Virus record (IMG/VR): IMGVR_UViG_3300030202_001027 | Location: 1 to 48,639 of that record | Length of the DNA: 48,639 nt | Strand: one strand, 5' to 3' | Source of the DNA: a virus | Notes under the pieces: generated by a model | What the model was told of the DNA's origin: nothing | Seen by the model: the letters and a program-made list of their open reading frames with translations, nothing else | Database searches by the model: none | Position numbers and translations under genes: made by a program | Shown: positions 31,982-39,702 of the stretch, in pieces | Position numbering within the stretch: position 1 is the first letter of the stretch | Layout of the letters: the number at the start of each line of letters is the position of its first letter

Positions 31982-33463
31982 TTAGTAGTAGACGACTCGA
32001 TTTCTAGGTAACAAATCAGCTTCCATCGAATAATCTTCATTTAACGACACAAATCCGCCTTGCCGAAACCTCATTAAAGCCATGGTTGCAGAGTCACAAT
32101 AGTCGTCATGATCTCCAAACGGAAAAGACGCCATCTCCTCCATAACCTCATCAGCAAAAGATTCTTCTGGCGCCCAAACCATTCCAGATTCAAATATTGG
32201 CGCTACAGAATTCATTCGAGCAATCTTATCCTGTCCTCTGCTTGGAGTATACGCTGTTACTGGTATACCCATTCTTCTTAATTCCTGAGTCAACGGCGTT
32301 CCAGAAGCCTTGGCCTCGATTAAAACACAATCTGGCTCCCAGTATTTATATTCATCCCAAGCCAATTTTTTAAGCTCTGGAAAGTCAACTCGAACGCGCT
32401 TGGCATCTAACAAAATAATCTGATCAGCTTCCCCATCAGAAGGACTAAATATTGCCCAAGTGGTTATGGCCGAGTAGTCAGCCGTTTCTTTTTTACTAAA
32501 CGCCGTGTCATAGCTCTGGATGACATAAGAATAAGCAGGCACATCGCCTTCCCACAGGTTCCACCACTCTCGCTTAACAATAGAACCTTCTTCTGCTGTT
32601 GGGTTTTGTAGCCACTGGGAGTTCCATTTAGATATTGGCAAAGACGCTTTAACAGATAACAACTCGTCTTTGTTCCAGAACTCAGGCCACAAAGGAGTGT
32701 TGCTCTCAGGCATGATTGCAGGGAACTCAACAACCTCCCACTTGTCGGCATTTTCATCGCCTTGTTTCTTCAAAACCTTTCCAACCAGATCCTTAGTAGA
32801 CCATCTGGTCATGACAATGATGATAATGCCTCCGGGCTGCAAGCGCTGGCGAGGACCAGAGGTGTACCATTCGTAAGCGCTTTCCATGGCTGTAGGCGAC
32901 ATAGCGTCTTGCTCAGAATGCGGATCGTCAATGATCAACAAATCTGCGCCTCGACCTGTAATGGCGCCACCAACACCAGCCGCGAAAAATTCACCCTCTT
33001 GGTTACTGGTCCAACGACCAGCTGATTTGTTGTCAGCTTCCAATCTGGTTTCTGGAAAAATGTGTCGATAATCTTGGCTATCAATAATGTTACGCACTTT
33101 ACGGCCAAACCTAACGGCAAGCTCAGCCGTGTGAGTGGTCTGTATTATCTTTAGATTTCCACGCAAACCCATCATCCAACTAGGGAAATAAGTGCTGGCA
33201 AACTCAGACTTTGAGTGCCGTGGAGGCAGGCAAACAATTAACCTTTTTAATTTTCCTTCAGCAATACGATTAAACTTTTCGCCAATAATCTTGTGGTGAC
33301 GGCCTTCTATGAAATCTGGCCACAAATGTTTAACGTAACTAATGAAGTCCTTCTGACAAGAATCTTGTTTTTTTAACTGCTCGTATCGATCAAGTAAAGC
33401 AACAGCTTCAGCCTGATCTTGTTGAGACAGAATATCAAAGTCTTTTAGACTAATTTCAGACAA
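31982..33463 (-). CDS. Terminase large subunit
   Basis: The packaging motor ATPase and nuclease, 493 aa. ATPase: a deviant Walker A LPPRHSKSE (about 79-87), Walker B DLLIIDDP (174-181), a coupling motif around IIIVMTRWS. Nuclease: the acidic residues in SYDTAFS, VLIEAKASG and DDYCDSATMAL are spaced as in RNase-H-like terminase nucleases. A longer frame to 33481 exists, but TTG 33463 lies nine bases after GGGAGG and just past the lysozyme stop, so it is preferred. No small terminase subunit was identified; it may be one of the small unknown genes or outside the window. Confidence 0.9.
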   Translation of the reverse strand: MSEISLKDFDILSQQDQAEAVALLDRYEQLKKQDSCQKDFISYVKHLWPDFIEGRHHKIIGEKFNRIAEGKLKRLIVCLPPRHSKSEFASTYFPSWMMGLRGNLKIIQTTHTAELAVRFGRKVRNIIDSQDYRHIFPETRLEADNKSAGRWTSNQEGEFFAAGVGGAITGRGADLLIIDDPHSEQDAMSPTAMESAYEWYTSGPRQRLQPGGIIIIVMTRWSTKDLVGKVLKKQGDENADKWEVVEFPAIMPESNTPLWPEFWNKDELLSVKASLPISKWNSQWLQNPTAEEGSIVKREWWNLWEGDVPAYSYVIQSYDTAFSKKETADYSAITTWAIFSPSDGEADQIILLDAKRVRVDFPELKKLAWDEYKYWEPDCVLIEAKASGTPLTQELRRMGIPVTAYTPSRGQDKIARMNSVAPIFESGMVWAPEESFADEVMEEMASFPFGDHDDYCDSATMALMRFRQGGFVSLNEDYSMEADLLPRNRVVYY

Positions 33464-33465
33464 GG

Positions 33466-33921
33466 CTAAACGCCCTCCCAAGCTTCTCCTCTAAATAACA
33501 AAGATTCTGCTTCTCTGCGCCTAATCAGCCCATCAAGCACTTCTCCGCCAGCACGATTCCATCTTTTCATTTGCCTTGGCACTTCTTCAAAATTACCAGC
33601 ATTTAATTCTTTCAACATAGTAGATTCTGCGAGGTTATTTGGCCCAAGGTTATACGTCCAAGCAACTAACGCATCGAATTCATTTTGTTCTAAATCAGAC
33701 TCCACATACTTTTTAACGTAATCTTCAAACTCTTGTAAATCTTCTGCGAGCATGGTTTCTGCTTCTTCTTGGGTGCAGGTATCGCCATCCGAAACACCAG
33801 CAGTATGGCCAAAACCAATCGTTGGCACATTTGCTGAACACCTGTAACTTTCTAGCTCACACCCTTCAAATGATTTAATTAATGAAATCCCTTCTTGAGA
33901 AGTTTTTAACTCTTCATTCAT
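33466..33921 (-). CDS. Endolysin, T4-type lysozyme (GH24)
   Basis: A 151-aa muramidase that cuts peptidoglycan at lysis. The catalytic triad is visible with exact family spacing: Glu19 in KSFEG, Cys28 eight residues on, and Thr34 five residues after that, in the PTIGFGHT block. The usual Asp is replaced by Cys, as in several GH24 endolysins. The C-terminal part (FDALVAWTYNLG, RWNRAGGEVLDGLIRRREAE) is the standard GH24 domain. No signal or anchor sequence is seen, so it depends on a holin. It lies next to the spanin genes. Confidence 0.9.
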   Translation of the reverse strand: MNEELKTSQEGISLIKSFEGCELESYRCSANVPTIGFGHTAGVSDGDTCTQEEAETMLAEDLQEFEDYVKKYVESDLEQNEFDALVAWTYNLGPNNLAESTMLKELNAGNFEEVPRQMKRWNRAGGEVLDGLIRRREAESLLFRGEAWEGV

Positions 33922-34306
33922 CTTTCAGCTCCTCTTCATCTAATTCTCGATAGTATTTTAAAATACTAATGACTTGACGCAAATATCTTTTCACCTCTGC
34001 CATATTCATAGAAAGGTTTTCATAACCCTTCGTAGTAAGCGCATACCAAGCATTCGTTGGAGCATTACCTTCGTTTAAGTCGTCTAAATACTCTTGCATA
34101 AGTTGCGGGTTTAACACCGTCCATTCTACCGGAACAGAGTCTATCTGGTTTGGCAAAGGAGGGTGATAGGTAGGTGCTTTTTTAACAACCGTAACCACTT
34201 CCACAGGCTTAACTTCAGGTATATCCCGACTTGAGCCAAGGATAGAGCAGCCGCTAACCAGCAGTAGGATTAGGAATATCAGTATTTTCATCGAACTGCG
34301 TTTCAT
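33914..34306 (-). CDS. Outer-membrane spanin subunit (Rz1-like lipoprotein)
   Basis: An N-terminal signal ends at a lipobox: MKRSSMKILIFLILLLVSGC, cysteine at residue 20 from the chosen start. The mature part has a Pro-rich stretch (TYHPPLPNQIDSVPVEW) and a helical C-terminus; it is longer than classical Rz1. Its start lies inside the 3' end of the i-spanin frame, the classical Rz/Rz1 overlap. Starts at 34327, 34306 or 34291 are possible; 34306 gives the usual basic n-region. It should bridge to the inner spanin and fuse membranes at lysis. It overlaps the lysozyme by eight bases. Confidence 0.65.
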   Translation of the reverse strand: MKRSSMKILIFLILLLVSGCSILGSSRDIPEVKPVEVVTVVKKAPTYHPPLPNQIDSVPVEWTVLNPQLMQEYLDDLNEGNAPTNAWYALTTKGYENLSMNMAEVKRYLRQVISILKYYRELDEEELKDE

Positions 34307-34694
34307 CGGTGATATTTTTAAGGTCATTGAGTACTGACTTCGTACCGCGATTGATAATATTCTCTATCAACTTTGGCTTTCTGATGGACAATACATCCAT
34401 GGAATGCCGAGAGAACTTTTTTCTGATATCGGTTACCTCGTTTTGAGCCATCATGTTTTCTTTAGTTAGCTTTTCAACTTGCGCCACCATCAGCTCTTGG
34501 TTCTCAACGGTTTGCTTTAAGTTTTCGTTCTGTTGCTCAATCGTGCCTTCAAGCGTTTTTTGGTTCTGGATTGACTGCTCTAGCTGTAGATGAAACGACT
34601 CAATTTCTGCCTGTGTTTTATCGTAATACATTTTAAAAGAACCAGCTAAAAGCACTAAAGCAATCCCCAATCCTGCACTTAGTTTTAATCCCAT
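34254..34694 (-). CDS. Inner-membrane spanin subunit (Rz-like)
   Basis: A 146-aa protein with an N-terminal membrane helix (LSAGLGIALVLLAGSFKMYY, residues 4-23) and a long periplasmic coiled coil (about 28-90, rich in Gln/Glu/Asn). The C-terminus is disordered (FDENTDIPNPTAG). This is the type-II anchor plus coil expected of an i-spanin, and the lipoprotein gene overlaps its 3' end in another frame. Place beside the lysozyme supports it. Confidence 0.7.
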   Translation of the reverse strand: MGLKLSAGLGIALVLLAGSFKMYYDKTQAEIESFHLQLEQSIQNQKTLEGTIEQQNENLKQTVENQELMVAQVEKLTKENMMAQNEVTDIRKKFSRHSMDVLSIRKPKLIENIINRGTKSVLNDLKNITDETQFDENTDIPNPTAG

Positions 34695-34697
34695 GCT

Positions 34698-34904
34698 CTA
34701 TACCAGAAAGTTAATAAAGGTTTCTGTTCTAGCTTTCTCTAACTGTACTTTATTATTTTTAGCAATATACAGCGTCGTGTTAAGTTGTTCTACTCGCTGT
34801 CTTTGCTCTTCAACTTGCAGATTCTCTACTAGTTTTTGATACTTTTGCTCTGCTACTTGTCGCCAAGCAACTTGATTCGTGGGTGTTGTTGCTCCTATGT
34901 CCAT
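34698..34904 (-). CDS. Hypothetical helical protein, 68 aa
   Basis: Not recognised. A frame from TTG 34922 exists, but ATG 34904 has AGGGG seven bases upstream and avoids overlap with the previous gene. It reads MDIGATTPTNQVAWRQVAEQ, then a long Gln/Glu/Leu-rich helix (about 13-60). No membrane segment. In the lysis region by position; it could partner with the coiled-coil i-spanin or the TM protein upstream. Confidence 0.5.
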   Translation of the reverse strand: MDIGATTPTNQVAWRQVAEQKYQKLVENLQVEEQRQRVEQLNTTLYIAKNNKVQLEKARTETFINFLV

Positions 34905-34905
34905 A

Positions 34906-35385
34906 TTAAAGCCCCTTGCCAAATAATTTGATTACTAAAGTAACTGTTACTACTGCAACCGCAATTGCCAAAACAAGTAAAATCCCATATTGACTAATGT
35001 CCTTGAGCATCTGCCGTCTTCTTTTTTGTTTTTCAATTGCTTCTTTAACGCTCTGTCTATGACGCTGTTTCTGAGCCTCTAATTCCTCAAAATATGCATC
35101 AATGACGCGAGCCGCCTCAGAATTCATATTCGAGAGTAATTTTAAATTTTCATGATACCTGTCGAGTCGCGCCTTTTGGGCAGCAAGTCTCATGGCCGAT
35201 TCACCGTCGAGGGGGGCGGTTAGCGAGTTACGCCTTTCAATCTCATATTTATCTATTCCGCTAGATATAGCGCCAAGCTGACCCAACAAGGTCTGGACGT
35301 TTTTTGTACCCTCTTCAACTTGCTGAAAAAGACCATTAATAGCCGAAACAGCGCTGGTTATGGCCACTATACTTTCAAATATCAC
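34906..35385 (-). CDS. Tail-anchored membrane protein, 159 aa, GTG start
   Basis: A short hydrophobic start (IVAITSAVSAINGLF) is followed by a long helical region with basic clusters (KEAIEKQKRRRQML, about 115-128) and one C-terminal membrane helix (YGILLVLAIAVAVVTVTLVI, about 133-152). The topology is like tail-anchored phage membrane proteins and some holin or antiholin proteins. GTG 35385 lacks a good ribosome-binding site. Family not recognised. It sits in the lysis cluster, so a holin-related role is likely but unproven. Confidence 0.55.
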   Translation of the reverse strand: MIFESIVAITSAVSAINGLFQQVEEGTKNVQTLLGQLGAISSGIDKYEIERRNSLTAPLDGESAMRLAAQKARLDRYHENLKLLSNMNSEAARVIDAYFEELEAQKQRHRQSVKEAIEKQKRRRQMLKDISQYGILLVLAIAVAVVTVTLVIKLFGKGL

Positions 35386-35394
35386 GGGAAAACT

Positions 35395-35715
35395 CTACGG
35401 TTTTCGAGACATGTAGGCGGTAGCGCCGAAATACAACCCTATAATCGATGCTTGTGAAAGAAAGAGCATGTCTGAAAGAGAAGAAAGAGTGCTAAGCCTT
35501 TCTTCTGGCACGAAAGGTAATAGAGGCAATAAAGAATATAAAACCATAGAAGACATCGCCACCCAAGCTATACGTCTTTGAGAGTCTTGTTTTTCTTCTC
35601 TTAAATCTAATTCAATCATTTGAGTAGCCCTTTCAAGCTCCTCGTCTGTTACGACACCATCGTTGTCAATGTCGTACTTATCCCAAACAGAATTAGACTG
35701 TAATTTTTTAGCCAT
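35395..35715 (-). CDS. EF-hand membrane protein, holin candidate, 106 aa
   Basis: The N-terminus carries a canonical EF-hand loop, DIDNDGVVTDEE (about residues 15-26): Asp at 1, 3 and 5, Gly at 6, Glu at 12, the Ca2+ ligand pattern. A charged helix follows, then two membrane helices: VAMSSMVLYSLLPLLPFV (about 51-68) and LFLSQASIIGLYFGATAY (about 84-101). Small two-TM proteins beside lysozyme and spanins are typically holins. A calcium-binding head would let Ca2+ or a charged partner gate pore formation; this is inference. The stop of the 35-aa gene overlaps its start. Confidence 0.7.
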   Translation of the reverse strand: MAKKLQSNSVWDKYDIDNDGVVTDEELERATQMIELDLREEKQDSQRRIAWVAMSSMVLYSLLPLLPFVPEERLSTLSSLSDMLFLSQASIIGLYFGATAYMSRKP

Positions 35716-35815
35716 TTCTCTTTAACCGCTGTTGGCTATAAAATTCCATGTACTCATCCCATCGAGCAAATCGTTTTTCTTCTTGGATATAAAACAATCC
35801 GTTGTACACACTCAT
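35708..35815 (-). CDS. Small hypothetical protein, 35 aa
   Basis: Frame MSVYNGLFYIQEEKRFARWD to the stop TAA at 35708-35710, overlapping the EF-hand gene start by eight bases. It follows the 75-aa gene by two bases, with GGGA upstream. It is aromatic and basic. Its tight fit with both neighbours supports a real, coupled gene; function unknown. Confidence 0.55.
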   Translation of the reverse strand: MSVYNGLFYIQEEKRFARWDEYMEFYSQQRLKRNG

Positions 35816-35817
35816 TC

Positions 35818-36045
35818 TTAGTCCCAAAACTTTTGGTTTATTCCTGCCATCACCGGCCTACAATAAGCCGTTATGTTGTGTTGCTTGATTCCCCCTCTAC
35901 AACGGGAATCCCGGCAGTTATGCTCTATCCAGTATGCAAATTGTTGACAGCGATGTATATCTCTAAATAACATTTGATCAGCACCTTCAACGACATTGCC
36001 CTCAATAACCGTTATAAGCATAAAGGCTAGGATTGCGCCTTTCAT
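35818..36045 (-). CDS. Secreted Cys-rich small protein, 75 aa
   Basis: It begins MKGAILAFMLITVIEGNVVE, a Sec-type signal or membrane helix (residues 1-16). The remainder has four cysteines (in RCQQF, HNCRDSRCRGG and YCRPV) and many basic and aromatic residues, suggesting two disulphides in the periplasm. Not recognised. It lies in a cluster of small membrane/secreted proteins of the lysis region. Confidence 0.55.
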   Translation of the reverse strand: MKGAILAFMLITVIEGNVVEGADQMLFRDIHRCQQFAYWIEHNCRDSRCRGGIKQHNITAYCRPVMAGINQKFWD

Positions 36046-36048
36046 CTG

Positions 36049-36231
36049 TCATAAAAATTTAGTAGCAAGTATGCTAATAGCAATAAATGGGTAAACGCCC
36101 CATATAAGCATTTCTAAACGCTTAAACTTTGCTGAACCCTCGTCAAGACGTTTCTCAATATGTTCGTATCTGACGGCGCATTCTCTTTGGTGTGCTTTTA
36201 TTTCACTCAAAGCTTCTTGCGCCTCGTCCAT
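36049..36231 (-). CDS. Small tail-anchored protein, XhlA-like, 60 aa
   Basis: An amphipathic helix (residues 1-42, ECAVRYEHIEKRLDEGSAKF) is followed by one membrane helix (MLIWGVYPFIAISILATKFL). This is the plan of XhlA-type holin-associated proteins and of T7-like small membrane proteins. It shares a TGATG junction with the gene upstream, so it is coupled. Likely holin partner or antiholin; inferred. Confidence 0.55.
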   Translation of the reverse strand: MDEAQEALSEIKAHQRECAVRYEHIEKRLDEGSAKFKRLEMLIWGVYPFIAISILATKFL

Positions 36232-36437
36232 CAGTCAGACCTTTTGACAAACTTAATTGGGTTTGTAGTGGTGCCTTCTTTAGCTTTGCCAATATTAAGC
36301 GCGATTGTTTCAAGCACAGGATATATATACTTACCCATAAACTCATTGTCTCTAGGCGTAGGTGTAGCCGCACAGATCGCACTACTCACCGTTACAAAGA
36401 GGCTCGCGTAAATAAGAATATCAGCGATAAAGTCCAT
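36231..36437 (-). CDS. Small single-TM protein, 68 aa
   Basis: It has one membrane helix near the N-terminus (FIADILIYASLFVTVSSAIC, residues 3-22), then TPTPRDNEFMGKYIYPVLET and NIGKAKEG. The block xATPTPxD...LETIALNIGKAK is one I know from small holin-region proteins in marine phages. TGATG junctions on both sides show coupling. Probable part of the lysis/membrane cassette. Confidence 0.6.
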   Translation of the reverse strand: MDFIADILIYASLFVTVSSAICAATPTPRDNEFMGKYIYPVLETIALNIGKAKEGTTTNPIKFVKRSD

Positions 36438-36652
36438 CAGCTTGACTCAGCCTCTAAATTTTCCTCTGAAATATTAGCGACATTGCCTTCTTCTGGAGCC
36501 TGTTCTTTTAATTCAGCATGGAATCGCTCACGCATTGCACCGATTGTTGATAACTGATCCCCACCAAACATACCTTGCTTGGCTGCTCCGTCAATCAAGG
36601 TTAAGACATTTGCCAGATCGTGAATTTCTAAGTATTTTGTTTCCACTACCAA
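36437..36652 (-). CDS. Hypothetical protein, 71 aa
   Basis: Not recognised. Helical first half (YLEIHDLANVLTLIDGAAKQ), then GMFGGDQLSTIGAMRERFHA and an acidic tail. TTG 36652 lies four bases after AGGAG and inside the previous gene's end; GTG 36646, touching the previous stop as TAGTG, is an alternative. Between tail-fibre-side genes and membrane genes; role unknown. Confidence 0.5.
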   Translation of the reverse strand: MVVETKYLEIHDLANVLTLIDGAAKQGMFGGDQLSTIGAMRERFHAELKEQAPEEGNVANISEENLEAESS

Positions 36653-36960
36653 GGTACTCCTGTTTTAATTTTTGGTGTTTTAGAAGATTTTAGTTGTAAT
36701 GCTACAGACTCTTCATTTCTCTTTACTTCCTCTTCTCCTAAAGAAGCTTTAGCCCATTCAACAGCTTTGTCTGGTGTCACATCTGCAAAAGCTGTAAAAC
36801 TACTAAGATCCGAAGTATCTAAAACTACTGATCCATCAGTGCCGCCTGCATGCTCTTCATCATTATCTGTACAAGTCCAATAAAGAGTTCTAATTACATC
36901 TTTTTTTGAATTTAAAGATACATCTCTTTTCATATTGGTTACTGTCCACGTTGCTGCCAT
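36646..36960 (-). CDS. Small phage protein, DUF7936-type pattern, 104 aa
   Basis: It begins MAATWTVTNMKRDVSLNSKK, then VIRTLYWTCTDNDEEHAGGT, SSFTAFADVTPDKAVEWAKA. This order is typical of a small beta-plus-helix protein common after tail-fibre genes in cyanophages and other marine phages; the family label is from memory. It starts 12 bases after the tail-fibre stop. Virion-associated or tail-fibre accessory role is likely. Confidence 0.6.
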   Translation of the reverse strand: MAATWTVTNMKRDVSLNSKKDVIRTLYWTCTDNDEEHAGGTDGSVVLDTSDLSSFTAFADVTPDKAVEWAKASLGEEEVKRNEESVALQLKSSKTPKIKTGVPW

Positions 36961-36972
36961 TTTAAACCTCCT

Positions 36973-39636
36973 CTACCGTACTAGCCATTCTTCAACAGTG
37001 TCTGAAATGTCTTTCATTTTTATCCAACGGTCCCCTGTAGGCTGGCCTTTTCTCATTCTTAATTTACCCATCAAACCTATAGTATCCCATTCTTTTCTAG
37101 ACTCTCTGGTTTCATAAGATTTAGAAGGATCATAATCAGGGTTTAATTTTCTTCGTTTAAGTTTAGTAGTACCATCTTCTTCTGTATCTTTAACTACAGC
37201 TTTAGTTTTAATGATCCTGCCTTCACTGTCTTTAACATCTTCAGAAGGAGGAGTAACATCACTTGGAATTTTATCTGTTTCATACCAAATTTTGTCTTCC
37301 TTTGCGATGTTTGTTGCATCATAAGTAATTTCTGTCCATTCAGTACTTGTGTGTTCTTCCCAAATAAAAGAACCAAAATCGTCTTTAAGGTATTTTTGTT
37401 TATATTGCTCTGTATCACCATCACCTATTACAGCAGGAGCGGCAGAAACAATACCAAGGATGGACGATTTCTCATCATCACTAGTCGCTTTACGAATCAT
37501 GTTGCCATCAAGAACTACTGAATAACCTCTACGATCTTCACTATCTGAGTTGCCATCTTTCCACTCAAAGTATTCTGCGTAGTCAGCACCGCCTCCTGTC
37601 CATGAACCATCACAAAAAGCATTACCATCGCCTCTAAGCAAATACTCATTATCGGCAGCAGAAGCAACATTTGATCTTCCAACAAAATGATAATAAGCTG
37701 TACTTGCTGCTCTGTCTGCGTCTGCTCCATAAAGCCAATTATTAAAACTTCCGCTAGTATTATAAGACATAATACCGTAGCGACCTGCTGTACTTGATTT
37801 ACGGTAGATGTCCCAAGAATCTCCTACATCTCCGACTCCATTTCCTACAATAAATGCTCCATTATCATTAATACGAGCTATCTCAACTACTGTTTGAGTA
37901 GCTCCTGCACTTACAGAAGCAGCGTTATACCAACGATGCGTACCTTCACCTTGTAAATAACTAGTTCCTAATCCAGTAGCGGTGGCAACGTAATTTGATC
38001 CGTTCCAAACCGTATTTTGAGACAAATAAAAACCACCTGATCCAGTGACGTTAGCCCATAAATAAGCAGCTCCTCCAAGATCAAGTGCGCGATAGTTAGC
38101 ATCCCAAGCAGCTGATCCAATAGCATTTATTGCAACATTACCAGAATTATTAATACGAACCCTTTCTACTTCATCATAACCGCCATCTGGAGTTGTCCAA
38201 AAAGATAAACGTCCCGGCATATCATTGTCACCGGGAGTTCCATCTACAAAAGATTTAATTGCAGCAGTAGCTCTCATGCGTTCACCGCCATCAGCACCTG
38301 TAAACGCTACTATTCCAGTTATATCTCCACTTTGGACAATAGTGTCTGAATTAACTGCTGTACCTCTGCTTTTACCTATACTTAAAATAGGACCAGCAGT
38401 ATCATTAGAGTTTCTAAACATTCCAATTGAAGAAGTATTTACGTCAGTACCTTCAACTTGGAGAGTAGGAACAATTCCTCCATAAAGTGTATCAGCAGAA
38501 GTAGCTGCTATTCCTCCAATCAAAACTCTACCCGTTGAATCTACTCTCATTGCTGGAGCTGATGTAGAACCTCCTGTTCTTCTATCAAAAACCAAATCTC
38601 CTAGATAAGTGCCTTTCCATTCATTAGCAATAAGCCATCTTGAAGCCCCAGTGGTTCTGGTTTCAAGTGCAATACCTGAGTAAGTTGCTGAGTTGGATTC
38701 GTTATGCGCTCCGATAAGAATGTTAGAATTAGCTGTAGTTACGCCAACTGTTCCGTCAGTCGGTAAAGTTCCTGTTGCGCTAGTGTTAGTTTGGAAAGTT
38801 AAAGTAGGAGCCGCAACGCCAACTCCTACATTGCCATCCCCACGAACTTTAAAATACGTTGAAGCATTTGCATGATCACGAACACTGAAGGATTCATCAG
38901 CAGAAGTGCTGCCAGCACGAACCACTAAGCCATAGTTCCTCCCATCCGTAGCTTCGTTGTTACGAACAAATAAAGCATAAGCATCATCAGCCACACCGTC
39001 TGCGGGATCAATTACAACTTGCCCGGCTAATGTAGACTTTAAGTCTTCATCAATGCTAATTGCTGGAGTAGTTCCTACTGTAGAGCCTTTACCTATAATT
39101 AAATCATCGGCTGAATCATCTAAACCAATGTAGAAATCCTGTGCGTTTCCATCGAATATAATCGCCGTGTCCTCTGCCGCAGCATTGCCAATTCTGAAAT
39201 TAGTACCTACACTTAAATTATCAAACGCCTCAACAACAGCCGCTCCAGCACCTGCGCCATCAAGATAGACTGCCTTCACAAAACCATTGGCTATCGTTAC
39301 TTCTGCGCCAGAACCTTGTTTAATGATGATGTTTTGTGAGCCTGAAGTTGCGTTTTCGATGATGTGAACGCGAGACAATGTGTTTGGCCCAATTGTGATC
39401 GTACAGGCAGAATCAAGAGTTCCAGTGTACTTGATGTACATAGCTCTGCCGGGGTCAGTTGAGCCATCAGCTACTGTCGTTGCATGGGTATCAGCGTTGG
39501 TGGTTATGCCCTCCGTACCATACCCCAGCGCTTCACCGATCAGCTCTAAATTTGTGTTTGTCTCAGTTCCCCACGTTCCACTGGATTCTCCAGTGCCAAT
39601 CTCCTTGAGGCGTAGGTCATTAACGTACGTTGCCAT
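36973..39636 (-). CDS. Tail fibre/spike with C-terminal Peptidase_G2 autocleavage domain
   Basis: An 887-aa tail protein. The N-terminus (TYVNDLRLKEIGTGESSGTW, residues 3-22) is a common attachment motif. The middle is a long beta-rich shaft with many Asn/Asp/Gly turns (NVGVGVAAP, NVAINAIGS repeats). The C-terminal part matches Peptidase_G2: GGGADYAEYFEWKDGN, SVVLDGNMIRKATSDDEKSS and ILGIVSAAP. In that family the domain works as an intramolecular chaperone that folds the trimer and then cuts itself off. Here about 130 mostly charged residues follow the domain, an unusual tail. It has its own GACACG-type promoter. Confidence 0.75.
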   Translation of the reverse strand: MATYVNDLRLKEIGTGESSGTWGTETNTNLELIGEALGYGTEGITTNADTHATTVADGSTDPGRAMYIKYTGTLDSACTITIGPNTLSRVHIIENATSGSQNIIIKQGSGAEVTIANGFVKAVYLDGAGAGAAVVEAFDNLSVGTNFRIGNAAAEDTAIIFDGNAQDFYIGLDDSADDLIIGKGSTVGTTPAISIDEDLKSTLAGQVVIDPADGVADDAYALFVRNNEATDGRNYGLVVRAGSTSADESFSVRDHANASTYFKVRGDGNVGVGVAAPTLTFQTNTSATGTLPTDGTVGVTTANSNILIGAHNESNSATYSGIALETRTTGASRWLIANEWKGTYLGDLVFDRRTGGSTSAPAMRVDSTGRVLIGGIAATSADTLYGGIVPTLQVEGTDVNTSSIGMFRNSNDTAGPILSIGKSRGTAVNSDTIVQSGDITGIVAFTGADGGERMRATAAIKSFVDGTPGDNDMPGRLSFWTTPDGGYDEVERVRINNSGNVAINAIGSAAWDANYRALDLGGAAYLWANVTGSGGFYLSQNTVWNGSNYVATATGLGTSYLQGEGTHRWYNAASVSAGATQTVVEIARINDNGAFIVGNGVGDVGDSWDIYRKSSTAGRYGIMSYNTSGSFNNWLYGADADRAASTAYYHFVGRSNVASAADNEYLLRGDGNAFCDGSWTGGGADYAEYFEWKDGNSDSEDRRGYSVVLDGNMIRKATSDDEKSSILGIVSAAPAVIGDGDTEQYKQKYLKDDFGSFIWEEHTSTEWTEITYDATNIAKEDKIWYETDKIPSDVTPPSEDVKDSEGRIIKTKAVVKDTEEDGTTKLKRRKLNPDYDPSKSYETRESRKEWDTIGLMGKLRMRKGQPTGDRWIKMKDISDTVEEWLVR

Positions 39637-39657
39637 TCATCACTCCTTAATCAGATG

Positions 39658-39687
39658 AGTATCTCTACGCACCCGTGTCGTTGTACA
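39658..39687 (-). promoter_or_regulatory. Promoter with GACACG spacer element before the tail fibre
   Basis: Minus strand: TGTACA (39682-39687), spacer with ACGACACGGG, then GATACT (39658-39663, 18-base spacing). The -10 box is weaker than at the other sites. It would drive the whole tail-to-capsid unit. Confidence 0.6.
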
Positions 39688-39702
39688 TTTCTTATAAAAC
39701 AA

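Noticed and set aside
34100-34253. Small terminase subunit among the lysis genes
   Set aside because: The helical region at the end of the o-spanin lacks an HTH and follows a lipobox, so a spanin is the better call.
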